A stretch of 64,000 bases of DNA. It comes from Wyeomyia smithii (Eukaryota > Arthropoda > Insecta > Diptera > Culicidae). The notes beneath the pieces were generated by a model. It ran no database searches. It was given only the letters and a program-made list of their open reading frames with translations, and was not told the origin of the DNA. The stretch spans positions 160,571,622 through 160,635,621 of the forward strand of contig NC_073695.1 of the NCBI RefSeq assembly GCF_029784165.1, read 5' to 3'. Both the position numbers and the translations under genes were made by a program. The first letter of the stretch is position 1. Every line of letters begins with the position of its first letter. This document shows, one piece after another, positions 23,552-33,886 of this stretch.

Positions 23552-26500
23552 TTCAACTGCGTATATGAAGGATTCTATCTCTGTGTTACAGTGGAATTGT
23601 AGAAGTATTTTACCAAAAATTGATTCGTTTAAAGTTTTGATAAATAAAAACAAATGCGATGCATTTTCCCTTTGTGAAACTTGGCTTACTTCAAATATTG
23701 ATCTCAACTTCCATGATTTTAATATTATTCGCCTTGATCGAGACACCCCATATGGAGGAGTACTTTTAGGGATTAAAAAGTGCTATTCTTTCTATCGTAT
23801 TAACCTCCCCTCGATTCCAGGCATCGAAGTTGTCGCATGTCAAATGACAATACAAGGTAAAGAGCTTTGTATTGCCTCAATATATATTCCTCCCAGAGCA
23901 CAGGTTGGGCAACGGCTGCTCTTTGATTTAATAGAACTTCTTCCCTCGCCACGTTTGATTTTGGGAGACTTCAACTCTCATGGCGTGGCTTGGGGTTCCC
24001 CATACAATGATAACCGCTCCTCTTTAATCTATAACCTTTGCGATGACTTCGACATGACTATTTTAAACAACGGTGAAATGACACGTATCCCGAAACCTCC
24101 AGCGCGCCCAAGCGCTTTGGATCTATCCTTATGTTCGACGTCGCTACGGTTGGATTGCACATGGAAGGTAATCCTTGATCCTCACGGTAGCGACCATTTG
24201 CCTATTCTTATTTCAATTAATAACGGGTCAACTCGCATGCGACCAATTGACATTCCGTATGACCTCACACGGAATGTCGATTGGAAGTTATACGAGGAAA
24301 TGATTTCAAAAGCGGTCGAGTCGATTCAACATCATCCACCACTTGAAGAATACAACCTCCTCGCGGGCTTGATTCTCGACGCCGCGTTGCAAGCCCAAAC
24401 GAAGAAATATCCCGGCGTAACGATCAAAGAACGGCCTCCCACTCCGTGGTGGGACCAAGAGTGCTCCGATGTCTACACGCAAAGATCCGACGCGTATCTG
24501 AATTTCCGGGATACAGACGATGCCGACGACTTTAAACGTTATTCGGAGCTTGATACCAAGTTTAAAAGCTTGACTAAGGCAAAGAAACGCGGATATTGGC
24601 GTCGGTTCGTAAACGAGACGTCGAGGGAGACATCAATGAGCACTCTTTGGAACACAGCCCGAAGAATGCGGAATCGCGTAACGGTCAACGAAAGCGAGGA
24701 GTCTTCAAGTAGGTGGATATTTGATTTTGCCAGGAAAGTATGTCCGGACTCTGTTCCTGAGCAAAACATTGTTCGCGATGCGTCTCCGGGCCACGACGCG
24801 ATTGAATCACCTTTTACGATGGCAGAATTTTCAGTTGCCCTCCTGTCCTGTAACAATAACGCGCCTGGGTTAGATAGAATCAAATTCAACTTGTTGAAGA
24901 ATCTACCCGGCAATGCCAAGAGGCGCTTGTTGAACTTGTTCAATAAGTTCCTGGAGCAAAACATTGTACCGCAGGATTGGAGGCAAGTGAAGGTGATCGC
25001 CATCCAAAAACCAGGGAAACCAGCTTCTGATCACAACTCTTATAGGCCGATTGCAATGCTATCCTGTATCCGGAAATTGATGGAAAAAATGATACTCCGT
25101 CGTTTAGACCATTGGGTCGAATCAAATGGTCTACTATCAGATACTCAATTTGGCTTCCGCCGTGCCAAAGGGACGAATGATTGTCTTGCGTTGCTTTCAA
25201 CAGATATTCAGCTGGCGTATGCTCGCAAAGAACAAATGGCGTCTGCGTTCTTGGACATTAAGGGGGCTTTTGATTCCGTTTCTATTGACATTCTTTCGGG
25301 TAAACTTCACCGACAAGGATTTTCTCCAATTTTGAACAATTTTTTGCACAATTTGTTGTCCGAAAAGCACATGCATTTTACGCACGGCGATTTGGCAACT
25401 TTTCGCATTAGCTACATGGGTCTTCCCCAGGGCTCATGTTTAAGCCCCCTTCTTTACAACTTTTATGTAAATGACATCGACGAATGTCTGGCAAACTCAT
25501 GCACGATAAGACAACTTGCAGACGACAGTGTAATCTCTGTTACAGGAGCCAAAGCTGCCGATTTGCAAGGACCATTGCAAGATACCTTGGACAATTTGTC
25601 TGCTTGGGCTTTACAGCTAGGTATCGAATTCTCTCCGGAGAAGACTGAGATAGTAGTTTTTTCTAGGAAGCATGAACCTGCTCAGCTTCAAACACAATTA
25701 ATGGGTAAAACGATTTCTCAGGTTTTGGTACACAAATATCTTGGTGTCTGGTTCGACTCTAAAGGCACCTGGGGTTGTCACGTGAGGTATCTGATGAAAA
25801 AATGTCAACAAAGAGTGAATATTCTTCGTACAATAACCGGACAATGGTGGGGAGCCCACCCAGGAGACCTTATAAGGCTTTACCAAACAACGATATTGTC
25901 TGTTATTGAATACGGGTGTTTCTGCTTCCGCTCCGCAGCAAACACACATTTGATCAAACTGGAGCGAATACAATATCGTTGTTTGCGTATCGCCTTAGGT
26001 TGCATGCAGTCGACCCATACGATGAGTTTGGAGGTCTTAGCTGGAGTACTACCATTGAAAAACCGCTTCTGGAGCCTGTCTTCTCGTATTCTTATCAAAT
26101 GTGAGGTCTTGAACCGTCCCGTGATTGAAAATTTTGAAAGGTTAATCGAACTTAATTCTCAAACCCGTTTTATGACATTGTATTTCAATCACATGTCCCA
26201 AAATATTAACCCTTCTTCGAATATTCCAAATCGTGTCGACTTATCAAATACTTCTGATTCTACTGTGTTTTTCGATACATCCATGATAGAAGAAACTCGT
26301 GGAATCCCGGATCATTTACGCGTGCAGCAGATCCCCAAAATTTTTTCCAATAAATATCGAAACATCAACTGCGACAATATGCACTACACTGACGGATCAC
26401 TTCTTGATGGGTCCACTGGCTTCGGTATCTTCAATAACAATTTAACCGTCTCCCATAAGCTCGATAATCCTGCTTCTGTTTACGTCGCAGAATTAGCTGC

Positions 26501-27230
26501 AATTCAGTACACCCTAGGGATTATCGAAAAAATGCCCACGGACCATTATTTCATCTTTACGGACAGTCTCAGTTCCATTGAGGCTCTCCGATCGATGAAA
26601 GATGTTAAGCACTCTCCGTATTTCCTGGGGAAAATACGGGAACATCTGAGTGCTTTATCCGAAAAATCTACTCAGATTACCTTAGCGTGGGTCCCTTCTC
26701 ACTGCTCGACACCGGGTAATGAGAAAGCGGACTCTTTGGCTAAGGTGGGCGCAACAAACGGTGATATTTATGTAAGACCAATTGTCTTTAATGAATTTTT
26801 CGCATTTGTACGTCAGAATACGATCATCAGTTGGCAAAATTCTTGGACCAAGGGGGAACTGGGAAGGTGGTTACATTCCATAATCCCCAAGGTATCGACG
26901 AACCCGTGGTTCAAGGGGTTGGATGTAGGTCGGGATTTCATTTGCGTGATGTCCCGGCTTATGTCCAATCACTATAGATTTGACGCGCATCTCCGTCGTG
27001 TTGGGCTCGGGGAGAGTGGTATCTGTGCCTGTGGTGAAGGTTATCACGACATAGAGCACGTTGTTTGGTCATGCCCTGTACACCGTGACGCCAGGTCTAG
27101 ATTAGTAGCTTCCCTGCAGGCCGAAGGTAGGCAGCCGGCTGTTCCTGTTCGTGATGTCTTGGCGAGCCGTGACCTATCCTACATGTCCCTTATATACGTT
27201 TTCCTGAAATCCATCCACGCCCCAGTTTAG
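23544..27230 (+). CDS. ORF2 endonuclease-RT-RNase H of I-group LINE
   Basis: 1228 residues from ATG 23544, which overlaps the ORF1 stop; the frame is open seven codons further upstream. Residues 1-225 are an APE endonuclease (VLQWNCRSILPK, CETWL, LGDFNSHGVAWGS, SDHLPILIS). RT motifs follow: YRPIAMLSCIRKLMEK, motif A FLDIKGAFDSV (Asp about 571), motif B GLPQGSCLSPLLYNFY, motif C LADD (about 658-661). RNase H follows with YTDGS (Asp about 950), AELAAIQ (Glu about 983), FTDSLSSIE (Asp about 1007) and GNEKADSLA (Asp about 1063). A CACGEGYHDIEH...C knuckle closes the protein. All catalytic acids are present, so this copy could encode a working target-primed retrotransposition enzyme. Confidence 0.93.
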   Translation: MPNSTAYMKDSISVLQWNCRSILPKIDSFKVLINKNKCDAFSLCETWLTSNIDLNFHDFNIIRLDRDTPYGGVLLGIKKCYSFYRINLPSIPGIEVVACQMTIQGKELCIASIYIPPRAQVGQRLLFDLIELLPSPRLILGDFNSHGVAWGSPYNDNRSSLIYNLCDDFDMTILNNGEMTRIPKPPARPSALDLSLCSTSLRLDCTWKVILDPHGSDHLPILISINNGSTRMRPIDIPYDLTRNVDWKLYEEMISKAVESIQHHPPLEEYNLLAGLILDAALQAQTKKYPGVTIKERPPTPWWDQECSDVYTQRSDAYLNFRDTDDADDFKRYSELDTKFKSLTKAKKRGYWRRFVNETSRETSMSTLWNTARRMRNRVTVNESEESSSRWIFDFARKVCPDSVPEQNIVRDASPGHDAIESPFTMAEFSVALLSCNNNAPGLDRIKFNLLKNLPGNAKRRLLNLFNKFLEQNIVPQDWRQVKVIAIQKPGKPASDHNSYRPIAMLSCIRKLMEKMILRRLDHWVESNGLLSDTQFGFRRAKGTNDCLALLSTDIQLAYARKEQMASAFLDIKGAFDSVSIDILSGKLHRQGFSPILNNFLHNLLSEKHMHFTHGDLATFRISYMGLPQGSCLSPLLYNFYVNDIDECLANSCTIRQLADDSVISVTGAKAADLQGPLQDTLDNLSAWALQLGIEFSPEKTEIVVFSRKHEPAQLQTQLMGKTISQVLVHKYLGVWFDSKGTWGCHVRYLMKKCQQRVNILRTITGQWWGAHPGDLIRLYQTTILSVIEYGCFCFRSAANTHLIKLERIQYRCLRIALGCMQSTHTMSLEVLAGVLPLKNRFWSLSSRILIKCEVLNRPVIENFERLIELNSQTRFMTLYFNHMSQNINPSSNIPNRVDLSNTSDSTVFFDTSMIEETRGIPDHLRVQQIPKIFSNKYRNINCDNMHYTDGSLLDGSTGFGIFNNNLTVSHKLDNPASVYVAELAAIQYTLGIIEKMPTDHYFIFTDSLSSIEALRSMKDVKHSPYFLGKIREHLSALSEKSTQITLAWVPSHCSTPGNEKADSLAKVGATNGDIYVRPIVFNEFFAFVRQNTIISWQNSWTKGELGRWLHSIIPKVSTNPWFKGLDVGRDFICVMSRLMSNHYRFDAHLRRVGLGESGICACGEGYHDIEHVVWSCPVHRDARSRLVASLQAEGRQPAVPVRDVLASRDLSYMSLIYVFLKSIHAPV

Positions 27231-27627
27231 TCCTATCCCCTTCCGCCTACATCCAACCAAACGACAAGAACACGTTAAGACCCCGGATCCGGAAACAGCA
27301 ACTAGACCCGCACGATACTCTCAGGCCCCGAGGGAGACCACCCAATATGCCAGTCCGTAATATCTTGGCCCAGCAGCGGAACATATTCAATATGCTGCTT
27401 ACCTATGGCGATGGAAAACCATCAAACAACAAATCAGTGCTTTTCATGCAAAACATTCTAGCTTAAGTTAGATTTAGTTTCAGCTCGTAGTCGGCAGCGA
27501 AGATAAAAAATTTGCTTTTAGTTATTAAGATACTTTAGAAAGTAAGCTACTAGATATAATTGGCGCCGTTAAACATTGAATTGTATTTGTGCCGTGTCAA
27601 ATAAACTATAGATGAGGAAAAAAAAAA
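27231..27627 (+). terminator. 3' UTR and polyA signal of nested LINE
   Basis: Non-coding, moderately GC-rich at first. It ends with AATAAA at 27600-27605 and an A10 run, the normal LINE 3' terminus. Jockey RT sequence restarts directly after the A run. Confidence 0.75.
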
Positions 27628-28130
27628 TATGCAGTCGATTGCAGAAAAGTTTAGGTATTTTTTCTTCCTACTTGCAAAAGTGGAAAATCTCTCCCAATGC
27701 TTCTAAAACTCAAATGATAATTTTTCCTCATGAGCCTAGGGCTTCTTTCCTCAAGCCAAACAATAATCACGTTGTCAAGATGAATGGGGTTATTTTAAGT
27801 TGGTCTGACAAGGTTAAGTACTTGGGACTAATTTATGATAAAAAACTTATTTTCAAAGAGCACATTGAGAGTGTACAAGCCAAGTGCATCAAATATACGA
27901 GATGTTTATATCCTCTCATTAACAGGAATTCTAAACTTTGTTTAAAGAACAAACTTTTGATTTACAAACAATTTTTTAGACCATCAATGCTTTATGCAGT
28001 ACCGATCTGGTCAAGTTGCTGTTCAACAAGGAAGAAAACGCTCCAAAGGATTCAGAATAAAATTCTGAATGATTTTGAAGCGTCCACCTTGGTTTGGTAC
28101 ACTCGAATTACATAGACTTACTGGTGTTGA
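27628..28130 (+). pseudogene. Jockey ORF2, C-terminal RT (thumb) part
   Basis: Resumes the Jockey reading with LQKSLGIFSSYLQKWK, NASKTQMIIFPHEP, DKVKYLGLIYDKKL and KKTLQRIQNKIL, the RT thumb and C-terminal region. The same stretch is found, split, in copy 2 at 59840-59961 and 63251-63600. A 2-nt deletion near 28070 (compared with copy 2) shifts the frame before the natural end. The RT palm between 21899 and here is missing. Confidence 0.88.
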
Positions 28131-28579
28131 ACCATAAGAAGCTATGTCAAATAAAATTATTAACAATTTTCGACAAAAATCGTTGCAATCCTCAATTGCT
28201 ACGATAAGCTCTCTTTATAGCCAATAAGTTAGTAATTAAGTTAGTGATAAATTTACTTCCCCTTTTCTGACAAGTAGGTTTAAATCCCTACGAATGATAA
28301 GTCCTAATTGCGAAAGCAAACAAATCCTAACAATCAAAATTACAAATTTCCAACAGTGTTGAGAAGTCACCATTTGTGATTGGACACACATACTCATTAT
28401 TTACTAATATTTATCATAAATACTGAAGCTACTAACAAATCCCCCTCTTAAAAAAAAGGTTGAATTCCGATACGGAATGTAGAATCAAGGCTTTGCTTTG
28501 CTGGCTGCAAGTATTTCTGGGTATCGTTGATTTCAATTAGAATTGAAGCCCAAAAACCAAGAAGATGGGCATGTTGACC

Positions 28580-28667
28580 GGTTTGGTGTTCGCAAGATTT
28601 TGGGGCCCCTTTGGGTGGTGGGCCTGGTGTGGACCGCACCAACCGCACCCCCCTAGCTACGCTACTG
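28580..28667 (-). repeat. Interspersed repeat edge (minus orientation)
   Basis: Minus-strand match to the block at 17207-17290, with a GCGTAGCTAGGGGGGTGCGG edge. The remaining body to about 28448 is GC-richer than its surroundings. Confidence 0.55.
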
Positions 28668-28737
28668 CATAGACCACTCTGTTCCGAAACGATACGAGGA
28701 TTCCAGTGAAATATATATGAAGTCAGAGTGGTCTATG
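28668..28737. repeat. Short inverted repeat, possible mini-MITE
   Basis: CATAGACCACTCTG (28668-28681) and its exact reverse complement (28724-28737) bracket 42 bp. Possibly a tiny MITE or a remnant of one; no clear target duplication. Confidence 0.6.
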
Positions 28738-29050
28738 TACATTGGTATGGTAAAATCACTTATTTCGCCAAAAAAATTGTAATTTCATGTATTCACATGT
28801 TAAGCCACTTTATAACCTCTATATTAGAACATTTTGTTTGAAAGAATCCGTTAAACTAAATTTTATTCAGAGATTTTTCGAAAATTGCTTCTCCTGACAA
28901 ATTTGCTCGATGGCACAAGACCACCTTGTTCCGCAACGGCTCATATATTTCGTATTATATATTCAACTATTTTTATAGCTACGAGTAATAATAATCAATA
29001 ATCTAATTACAACTAGGGGATCACCCTTATTTTTGGAATAGGCCTAGGAA

Positions 29051-29256
29051 ATCCAACAGATCAGTTGTTTGAGTGCACGTGGCCGCCGCTTCCGATGGCG
29101 GGTCGGTGGCCGGCTCGAACTGCGGGAGCAGTGCCGGCCTTGGGGGCCGCCAAAATCCCTTGCCCTCGATTATGCGGCAAAGCCGCATCAGGTATACTGC
29201 TGTTCCAAGCATAGTTGTCCCAGCGTGCATAAGGTTTGTGAAGAACATGGAACTAC
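29051..29256 (-). other. GC-rich open segment, possible exon (minus strand)
   Basis: This ~200-bp block is strikingly GC-rich compared with the surroundings. It is open on the minus strand from the MITE edge at 29256 to a TAA near 29030, reading FFTNLMHAGTTMLGTAVYL then RLCRIIEGKGFWRPPRP and ending LLDFLGLFQK. The plus strand is also partly open, as expected for GC-rich DNA, so coding is not proven. I do not recognise the protein. It could be the 3' exon of a host gene interrupted by the MITE, or a GC-rich repeat. Confidence 0.25.
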
Positions 29257-29561
29257 CACAGACTAACAGACATAACATGTCGAACAAATTCTCAATAAAA
29301 TCATCGTTTGGATGATTCCAGTACTTTACGTTAGTAACACTAGCACCATCTGCTGTCGTGTTCGCGCTGCGTCATGTATTTCGGCATCAGCGCCAGCGTT
29401 ACTGCATGTGTCAAATGGGGAACTACAAAATATGTATGAGATTGCATGACAGAGCCCCAGACGACGTTTTCGCGCGATGACTGTTATTCGATTGAAAATT
29501 TGAAATGAACGTTTTTTGTGGCGATGGAGCTAGGTTTTAGTGTTACGTCTGTTAGTCTGTG
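29257..29561. mobile_element. MITE with 21-bp TIR (CACAGACTAACAGAC)
   Basis: The left end CACAGACTAACAGACATAAC (29257) and right end (29541-29561, reverse complement CACAGACTAACAGACGTAAC) differ at one position. The 305-bp interior is non-coding. A second, inverted partial copy lies at 29955-30150. The ends resemble those of the element at 62481 (CACAGATAACAGACAT), suggesting related families. Confidence 0.8.
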
Positions 29562-29954
29562 CTCATAGGTAAGAGAATACCTATGGGTATGGGCATACGA
29601 AGCGGTGAATTGCCTAGGGCTGATGAGGCTTGGAGACTAGGCCGTCGATTAGGTTTCCATTTCTCCATTGATCTATTCCATTGCCATTAATCCTTTATTT
29701 GCCTCAAAAGCATGTATTTAACAAATTACTTTTTGGTTTATCGAGATGCGACCAAAACAATTATACTTTGTCACCTTAGGAAAATTATGAAATCAATAGA
29801 GTCCAAAACTTTTAATTCTGATCCAAATTACAAAACTTTCAGCTTTTTATGATTCAGCCTTTCGTATATGATACATACTTTTCAGCCTTTCGTGTTTCAG
29901 TCTTTTGAGTTTCAGCCTTCCGTTACTAACCCACTCATCCTACATAGTTTTGAT

Positions 29955-30150
29955 ACAGACTAACAGACGTGGTACCTAGCTCTATCGCCACAATAAACGA
30001 TCATTTCAAATATTCGCGCGACAACATCGCCTGGGGCGCTGTCATGTAATCTCATACATATTTTGTAGTTTTCAGTTTGACATACACGTACGTGGCGCTG
30101 ATGTCGAAATACAATACGCAGCGCGAACACGGCAGCAGATGGTGCTATTG
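29955..30150 (-). mobile_element. Partial inverted copy of the 29257 MITE
   Basis: Reads on the plus strand as the reverse complement of about 29340-29561 (ACAGACTAACAGACGT, CTAGCTCTATCGCC, CAGCAGATGGTGCTA). The left end of the family is missing. Two opposed copies 400 bp apart could pair in a transcript. Confidence 0.75.
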
Positions 30151-30790
30151 CATAAAAAAAACCTGAATGTAATTTAGTAACGTTGACGACTATACGTTCT
30201 AAACTATTAAAGTGTTTTTGTAGTTTAAATAATTTATAGTTTCTTCTTCTTCTTCTTCTTAGAGTGGGTTGTCTAGCTGGTCGCCGTAAGCGAATTACTT
30301 CTGCACTAGGCCCAGGTTATAATGTCAAAACCTCCAGGAGCAATTCATGACGCAACAGTCGCTGGCGACCAATAAGGCACATGTGAGCGAATTTACTCTG
30401 GACTGAAGGTTTCAACGGCAGTTATGTGTTGTAAATGGGGAACGTACCTGTTGTTACCGGTTCATATCACCTTACTCACCGCAGAGTTGACTATACCTTT
30501 GTTGTTCCAAGGCCTCATTGCATCGATATTAATGCCAGCAGTCTTACTTGTGGTCGTTGCGTCTGTTGCTCTCATTTATGCCGTGTTCTCATCCTCGGTC
30601 GCACCTTTCGACATATCCCATGCAAGTCCGTCCGCGTTACTGCTATGCTTGCCATGGTTCTTTCGGTTGTTCTGGTGATCTATTAAACATTTTGTCTCGC
30701 AACCGCAAAAAAAAAAAAAAGAATTGGAGTGGTTAATGGCAAAGCCGAAAAGTACTGTCACATACATCCTCATTCAAACCGTCAACATAT
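30151..30790. other. Unassigned with (TTC)n tract
   Basis: A TTC microsatellite at about 30240-30260 is followed by DNA with two overlapping plus-strand open frames (30424-30686). One gives a very hydrophobic peptide. Neither resembles a known protein and they overlap in different frames, so neither is called a gene. An A14 run lies at 30706-30720. Confidence 0.35.
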
Positions 30791-31290
30791 ACCACCACCC
30801 AATGAAATTCATTCTACCAAAAACGTATAACTGATAGCGAATTTATCCACTCCACTGGGTCAGTGCCAACACCTGGAATAATGAAACGATACTGCGACTC
30901 ACGACGTAATCTAAAGAGATGCTAGGCAGTTGTCTACATTCAAAGCTCATGTATTGGTGCGCCAAAACTGGCTCAACATTCGCTGCTCAACTATCCATTT
31001 CAGGGTGCCAACTGCACAATAATGGGTCGAATCAAATCGAAATAGAATCGTTCTGACAGCAGTTAAAGCGAATTTTTATTCCACAGGGTCAGTGCAAATC
31101 TACCCAAGAATAAAGAAATGGCATCACGATATAGAACGCAAGTAAGAGAGAGATGCCAGATAATTGTTTATGAACTAAACGTGTGCGACGGTGGATTGAA
31201 ACTGACAAATTTACGGTGCGCTTTGGGCAACACGCCGGGTCGATACTGGGTCAAAATCAAGCGAAAGTGGATGAGCTGGGTGGAATAAAG
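30790..31290. repeat. Interspersed ~230-bp repeat, two tandem copies
   Basis: Two diverged units (about 30820-31010 and 31060-31285) share the order TTATTCCAC..GGGTCAGTGC, GAATAA.GAAA, GAGATGCCAG and GGGTCAAAATC.AGCG. A third copy lies at 63735-63960. No coding content; class unknown. Confidence 0.7.
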
Positions 31291-32414
31291 AAATTGCCAT
31301 TAGATCGCAACTGGGATTGACATTGGGAACAAATAAATTCGCGCAGTCAACACAGCTGAATGAGAGAAAAAATAATAATTATGATAAAACATACGGGTGA
31401 AAAGACATACATATGCATACACACATGTATATATAGAAAAATAATAATAATGAGAGTAATAGTAGTAGTAGTTGTCAGAGAAGTGGGAAGGGTTAGTAAT
31501 GCTACATTATATGAGTGCAATGGGTGGTCGTTAGTCACGAGATTTTGTTAGTGGTTTTAGGGTTAGTATAAACCTCGATAAAGCCCTACAGACCCCGCCA
31601 GTATTTAGTTTTGTTAGGTCATGTGAAACTATAACCGGCGGTGTGATAAGTCAAGCGTAATAAAAAAAAAGCGAATTGCAATTATTGTATTGATCTCAAT
31701 AAATTGTTACTATTATGTTATTATTATAATGTTATTTATATTGTAATTTTTAATTGAGCTTTGTGTTTGGAAATACGCTTGACGAATCACCGTCAAGTCC
31801 TCCACCCATGTGTAGGGAGTTTAAATAATTTAAAGTTTCATTGAAATAATTTGAATATTTAACGTAGACTTTTTACAACAAAAAAATCTTTGCACCATTT
31901 CATAAAAAAAACGAATGATTTTAATGTTCATTATTTCTGTAGATGAAAAACTCAAAAAAATAAACAAGCAGTTCAAATACCTGTGAGTTGCGTACCAAAA
32001 AACATTTTTATCGAATAATACCTTATTTGGCTTCAGTTCAGCCACCTAATAGTAGTTTAAATGTAAATCTCTAAAATTGTTTGTTGAGTAATTTGTTCCA
32101 GTATACAAAACGCTAGGGATTTTTAAGTAAACTCGTACACAAATTTGTGATTTGTGTTTTTGTGACAGAAAACTGGTTCTTACGTTTTATGAAAATATAA
32201 GAATCTCGCGCTCTTCGGCCGACTCGATTGTTTATCCCGGATGCCGTTCGTACTCACTATCGCTCGTTCGGACTAAAAGGGGACTGTAGGGGATAGTCCC
32301 TAGGAGTCAGTAAACCTAGAGTGCCTATATATAACTATGGATGGCCCCTGAAATGTTTTCACTAAATTACATATGAAGTTAAATCTTGAGAAAAGTTCGA
32401 TGATTTATCTCAAA
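31291..32414. other. Unassigned AT-rich DNA
   Basis: No gene recognised. Contains ATA/ATT-rich tracts (31660-31760) and flanks the Penelope cluster. Confidence 0.4.
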
Positions 32415-32424
32415 CTGTTCAATC

Positions 32425-32630
32425 AAAAAAATAGTTATCGGTTTCCGTTATACTCTACTAAATTTTTTGGAAATAAATATTGAAATTCAGTCCGCAAATA
32501 TATATTTCGACTGTGACATACAGTCTTCCTCAGTGCTTATGTGGACTGGTAAAGAGCAAAGCGTAAATTCTGTTTTTCTATTTGTAGTAGGTAAAAATTA
32601 AAATTTAGCACCCTTAATTGGAGTTAGGTA
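32425..32630 (-). repeat. Penelope pseudo-LTR of inverted copy 1
   Basis: The same sequence as the pLTRs on the plus strand (36071, 38657, 39935, 42554, 45658) but inverted. It lies downstream of the minus-strand Penelope coding region and holds a hammerhead motif at 32488-32548. Confidence 0.85.
32488..32548 (-). ncRNA. Hammerhead ribozyme motif (PLE pLTR, copy a)
   Basis: On the minus strand the order is: stem I 5' strand CAGUCC; internal loop ACAUAA; GCA; core CUGAGGA plus one extra A; stem II GACUGU with ACAGUC around loop AUGUC; GAA; a 3-bp self-complementary stem III in AUAUAUAU; U at the cleavage position; UGC; GGACUG closing stem I. This is the type I, minimal-stem-III hammerhead known from Penelope-like elements. 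The extra A after the CUGANGA box is non-standard but has a precedent in a viroid hammerhead. Self-cleavage is predicted and not shown. Confidence 0.82.
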
Positions 32631-33886
32631 GGGAATTATGCGGTCGATTGTTTACCGTACCATGTCTGGGGTTTTTGGGAAGCAGATTGAATAGCCATGA
32701 GGGGTGATTACCTGCGTCTTTATTGAGAAGCGTGCATGAGTGTTGTTTATAAATTTCTAAACTTTCAGCTACGTCTAATTTCCATAAATTATTAACGGGG
32801 CGGAGGAGGTGAATGTTATCCGAAGTTAGTGGATGTTCTTCGTTAAAAATATGTTCAGCCACTTTTGATTTGAAAAGGTGTGGTGGGGCATTTGTTGAAA
32901 CTTTAATTGCTTTGGTCACTTCTGCGAAATGTTCTTTGAAACGTATCCCTAGGTTACGTTTAGTTTGTCCAATGTAAACCATGTCACAGTGACTGCATGC
33001 AATTTTATAAATTCCAGCTTTGTTCAGGGTATCAATAGGGTCTTTGGTAGACCCTAATTTTGTTTTGAGTTGGGTATTTCTACTAGTGTAGACAATATCC
33101 ATCCCAAATTTTCTAAATTTTGAACGAAGTGGGCGTGTCAAGTTAACGTCATATTCAACGGCTACCCTTTTCAGATCTTCTGTTATTGGGGTGAGTGTTG
33201 TAAAAGATTTCCGAATTTGAGCACGCTTCTTTTTATCAACAATGGCTTGAATGATACTTTCATTGTAGCCATTAAGTTTAGCAATTTCGAAAATATATTC
33301 CAGTTCCTTTTGCTTGGCTACTTCACTTAGAGGTAAAGTTTCCATGCGGTGGATCATATGATGGAAGGATGCCATTTTATGCTGGAAGGGATGGTTTGAA
33401 GTGTTAGGTATTACCCGTTTTGTATTCGTGGGTTTCCGATAAATTTCAAATTCCAAGTCCGTAGACTTTCTGACTACAACGACGTCCAAGAAAGGGAGTC
33501 TGTTGTTAAGTTCTTTTTCAATTGTGAAGTTTATATTTTTATGGGTATTATTAAGGGATACGAAAAAAGTTTCAAGATCCGCCCTTTTCAAAATACAAAA
33601 AATATCATCCACATACCTCCACCATCGAATGGGTAAGATGTTCCTCTTCTCTAATGTACTTTCTATATTTGCCATGAAGAGCTCACATAGAAAGGGAGAA
33701 AGAGGATTCCCCATTGGTGCCCCTTTAGTCTGTTTGTAAAATTTACCACGAAATGTGAAATAGTTTTCTTTCATGCAAAGGCGTGAAAGTTTCAACAAAC
33801 TGTCAACTTTCTTTTTCCAAGTATTATCAAAATATTGGGAAAGAAGCCAGTCCTCTAAAAGGTTTAAGGTTTCATTCACTGGAACA
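32614..33886 (-). pseudogene. Penelope-like RT/GIY-YIG, copy 1 (inverted, 5'-truncated)
   Basis: Encodes the C-terminal half of the PLE protein: RT motif B (KQTKGAPMGNPLSPFLCELF), motif C with YVDD intact (RWWRYVDDIFCI), a thumb, and a GIY-YIG endonuclease (AGIYKIACSHCDMVYIGQT, RFKEH) with a long C-tail. PLEs use this combined enzyme to copy and insert their RNA. The reading is uninterrupted, the only copy here so preserved, but it starts just after RT motif A at a head-to-head junction with copy 2 (about 33886), so the N-terminus and the first catalytic Asp are lost. Confidence 0.9.

Larger units (their letters stand above)
21900..27627 (+). mobile_element. I-group LINE, apparently intact, nested in Jockey copy 1
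   Basis: About 5.7 kb from the point where Jockey RT homology stops (about 21900) to an A10 tail at about 27618-27628, after which Jockey RT homology resumes. It has a 5' UTR of about 280 bp with CTGCTGG and TGGTGCTG repeats, two open, slightly overlapping ORFs, and a 3' UTR of about 400 bp with a polyA signal. No frameshift or stop was found in either ORF. RNase H and domain order place it in the I group; I, Loner and LOA cannot be separated by eye. It is clearly younger than its Jockey host. Confidence 0.85.
19357..28380 (+). mobile_element. Jockey-type LINE copy 1, 5'-truncated, split by a nested LINE
   Basis: Homology with the fuller copy at 55916 starts abruptly at about 19357 (TTTTAACCGCAGTGA), inside ORF1, which is the usual 5' truncation of LINEs. 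The element is then interrupted at about 21900 by a 5.7-kb I-group LINE and resumes at about 27628. Roughly 330 bp of RT (motif B and the YADD region) are missing across the insertion, so insertion and deletion of target DNA probably went together. The 3' UTR end is not sharply defined (about 28380). Confidence 0.85.
28381..29050. other. Unassigned, with dispersed repeat and hairpin
   Basis: Includes the inverted partner of the GGCGTAGCTA repeat (about 28580-28667) and the 14-bp inverted repeat at 28668-28737. No gene seen. Confidence 0.45.

Noticed and set aside
23544..27230. Assignment of the nested LINE to the LOA clade
   Set aside because: The motif B and C residues (GLPQGSCLSP, LADDS) fit the I group in general; clade cannot be decided by eye.
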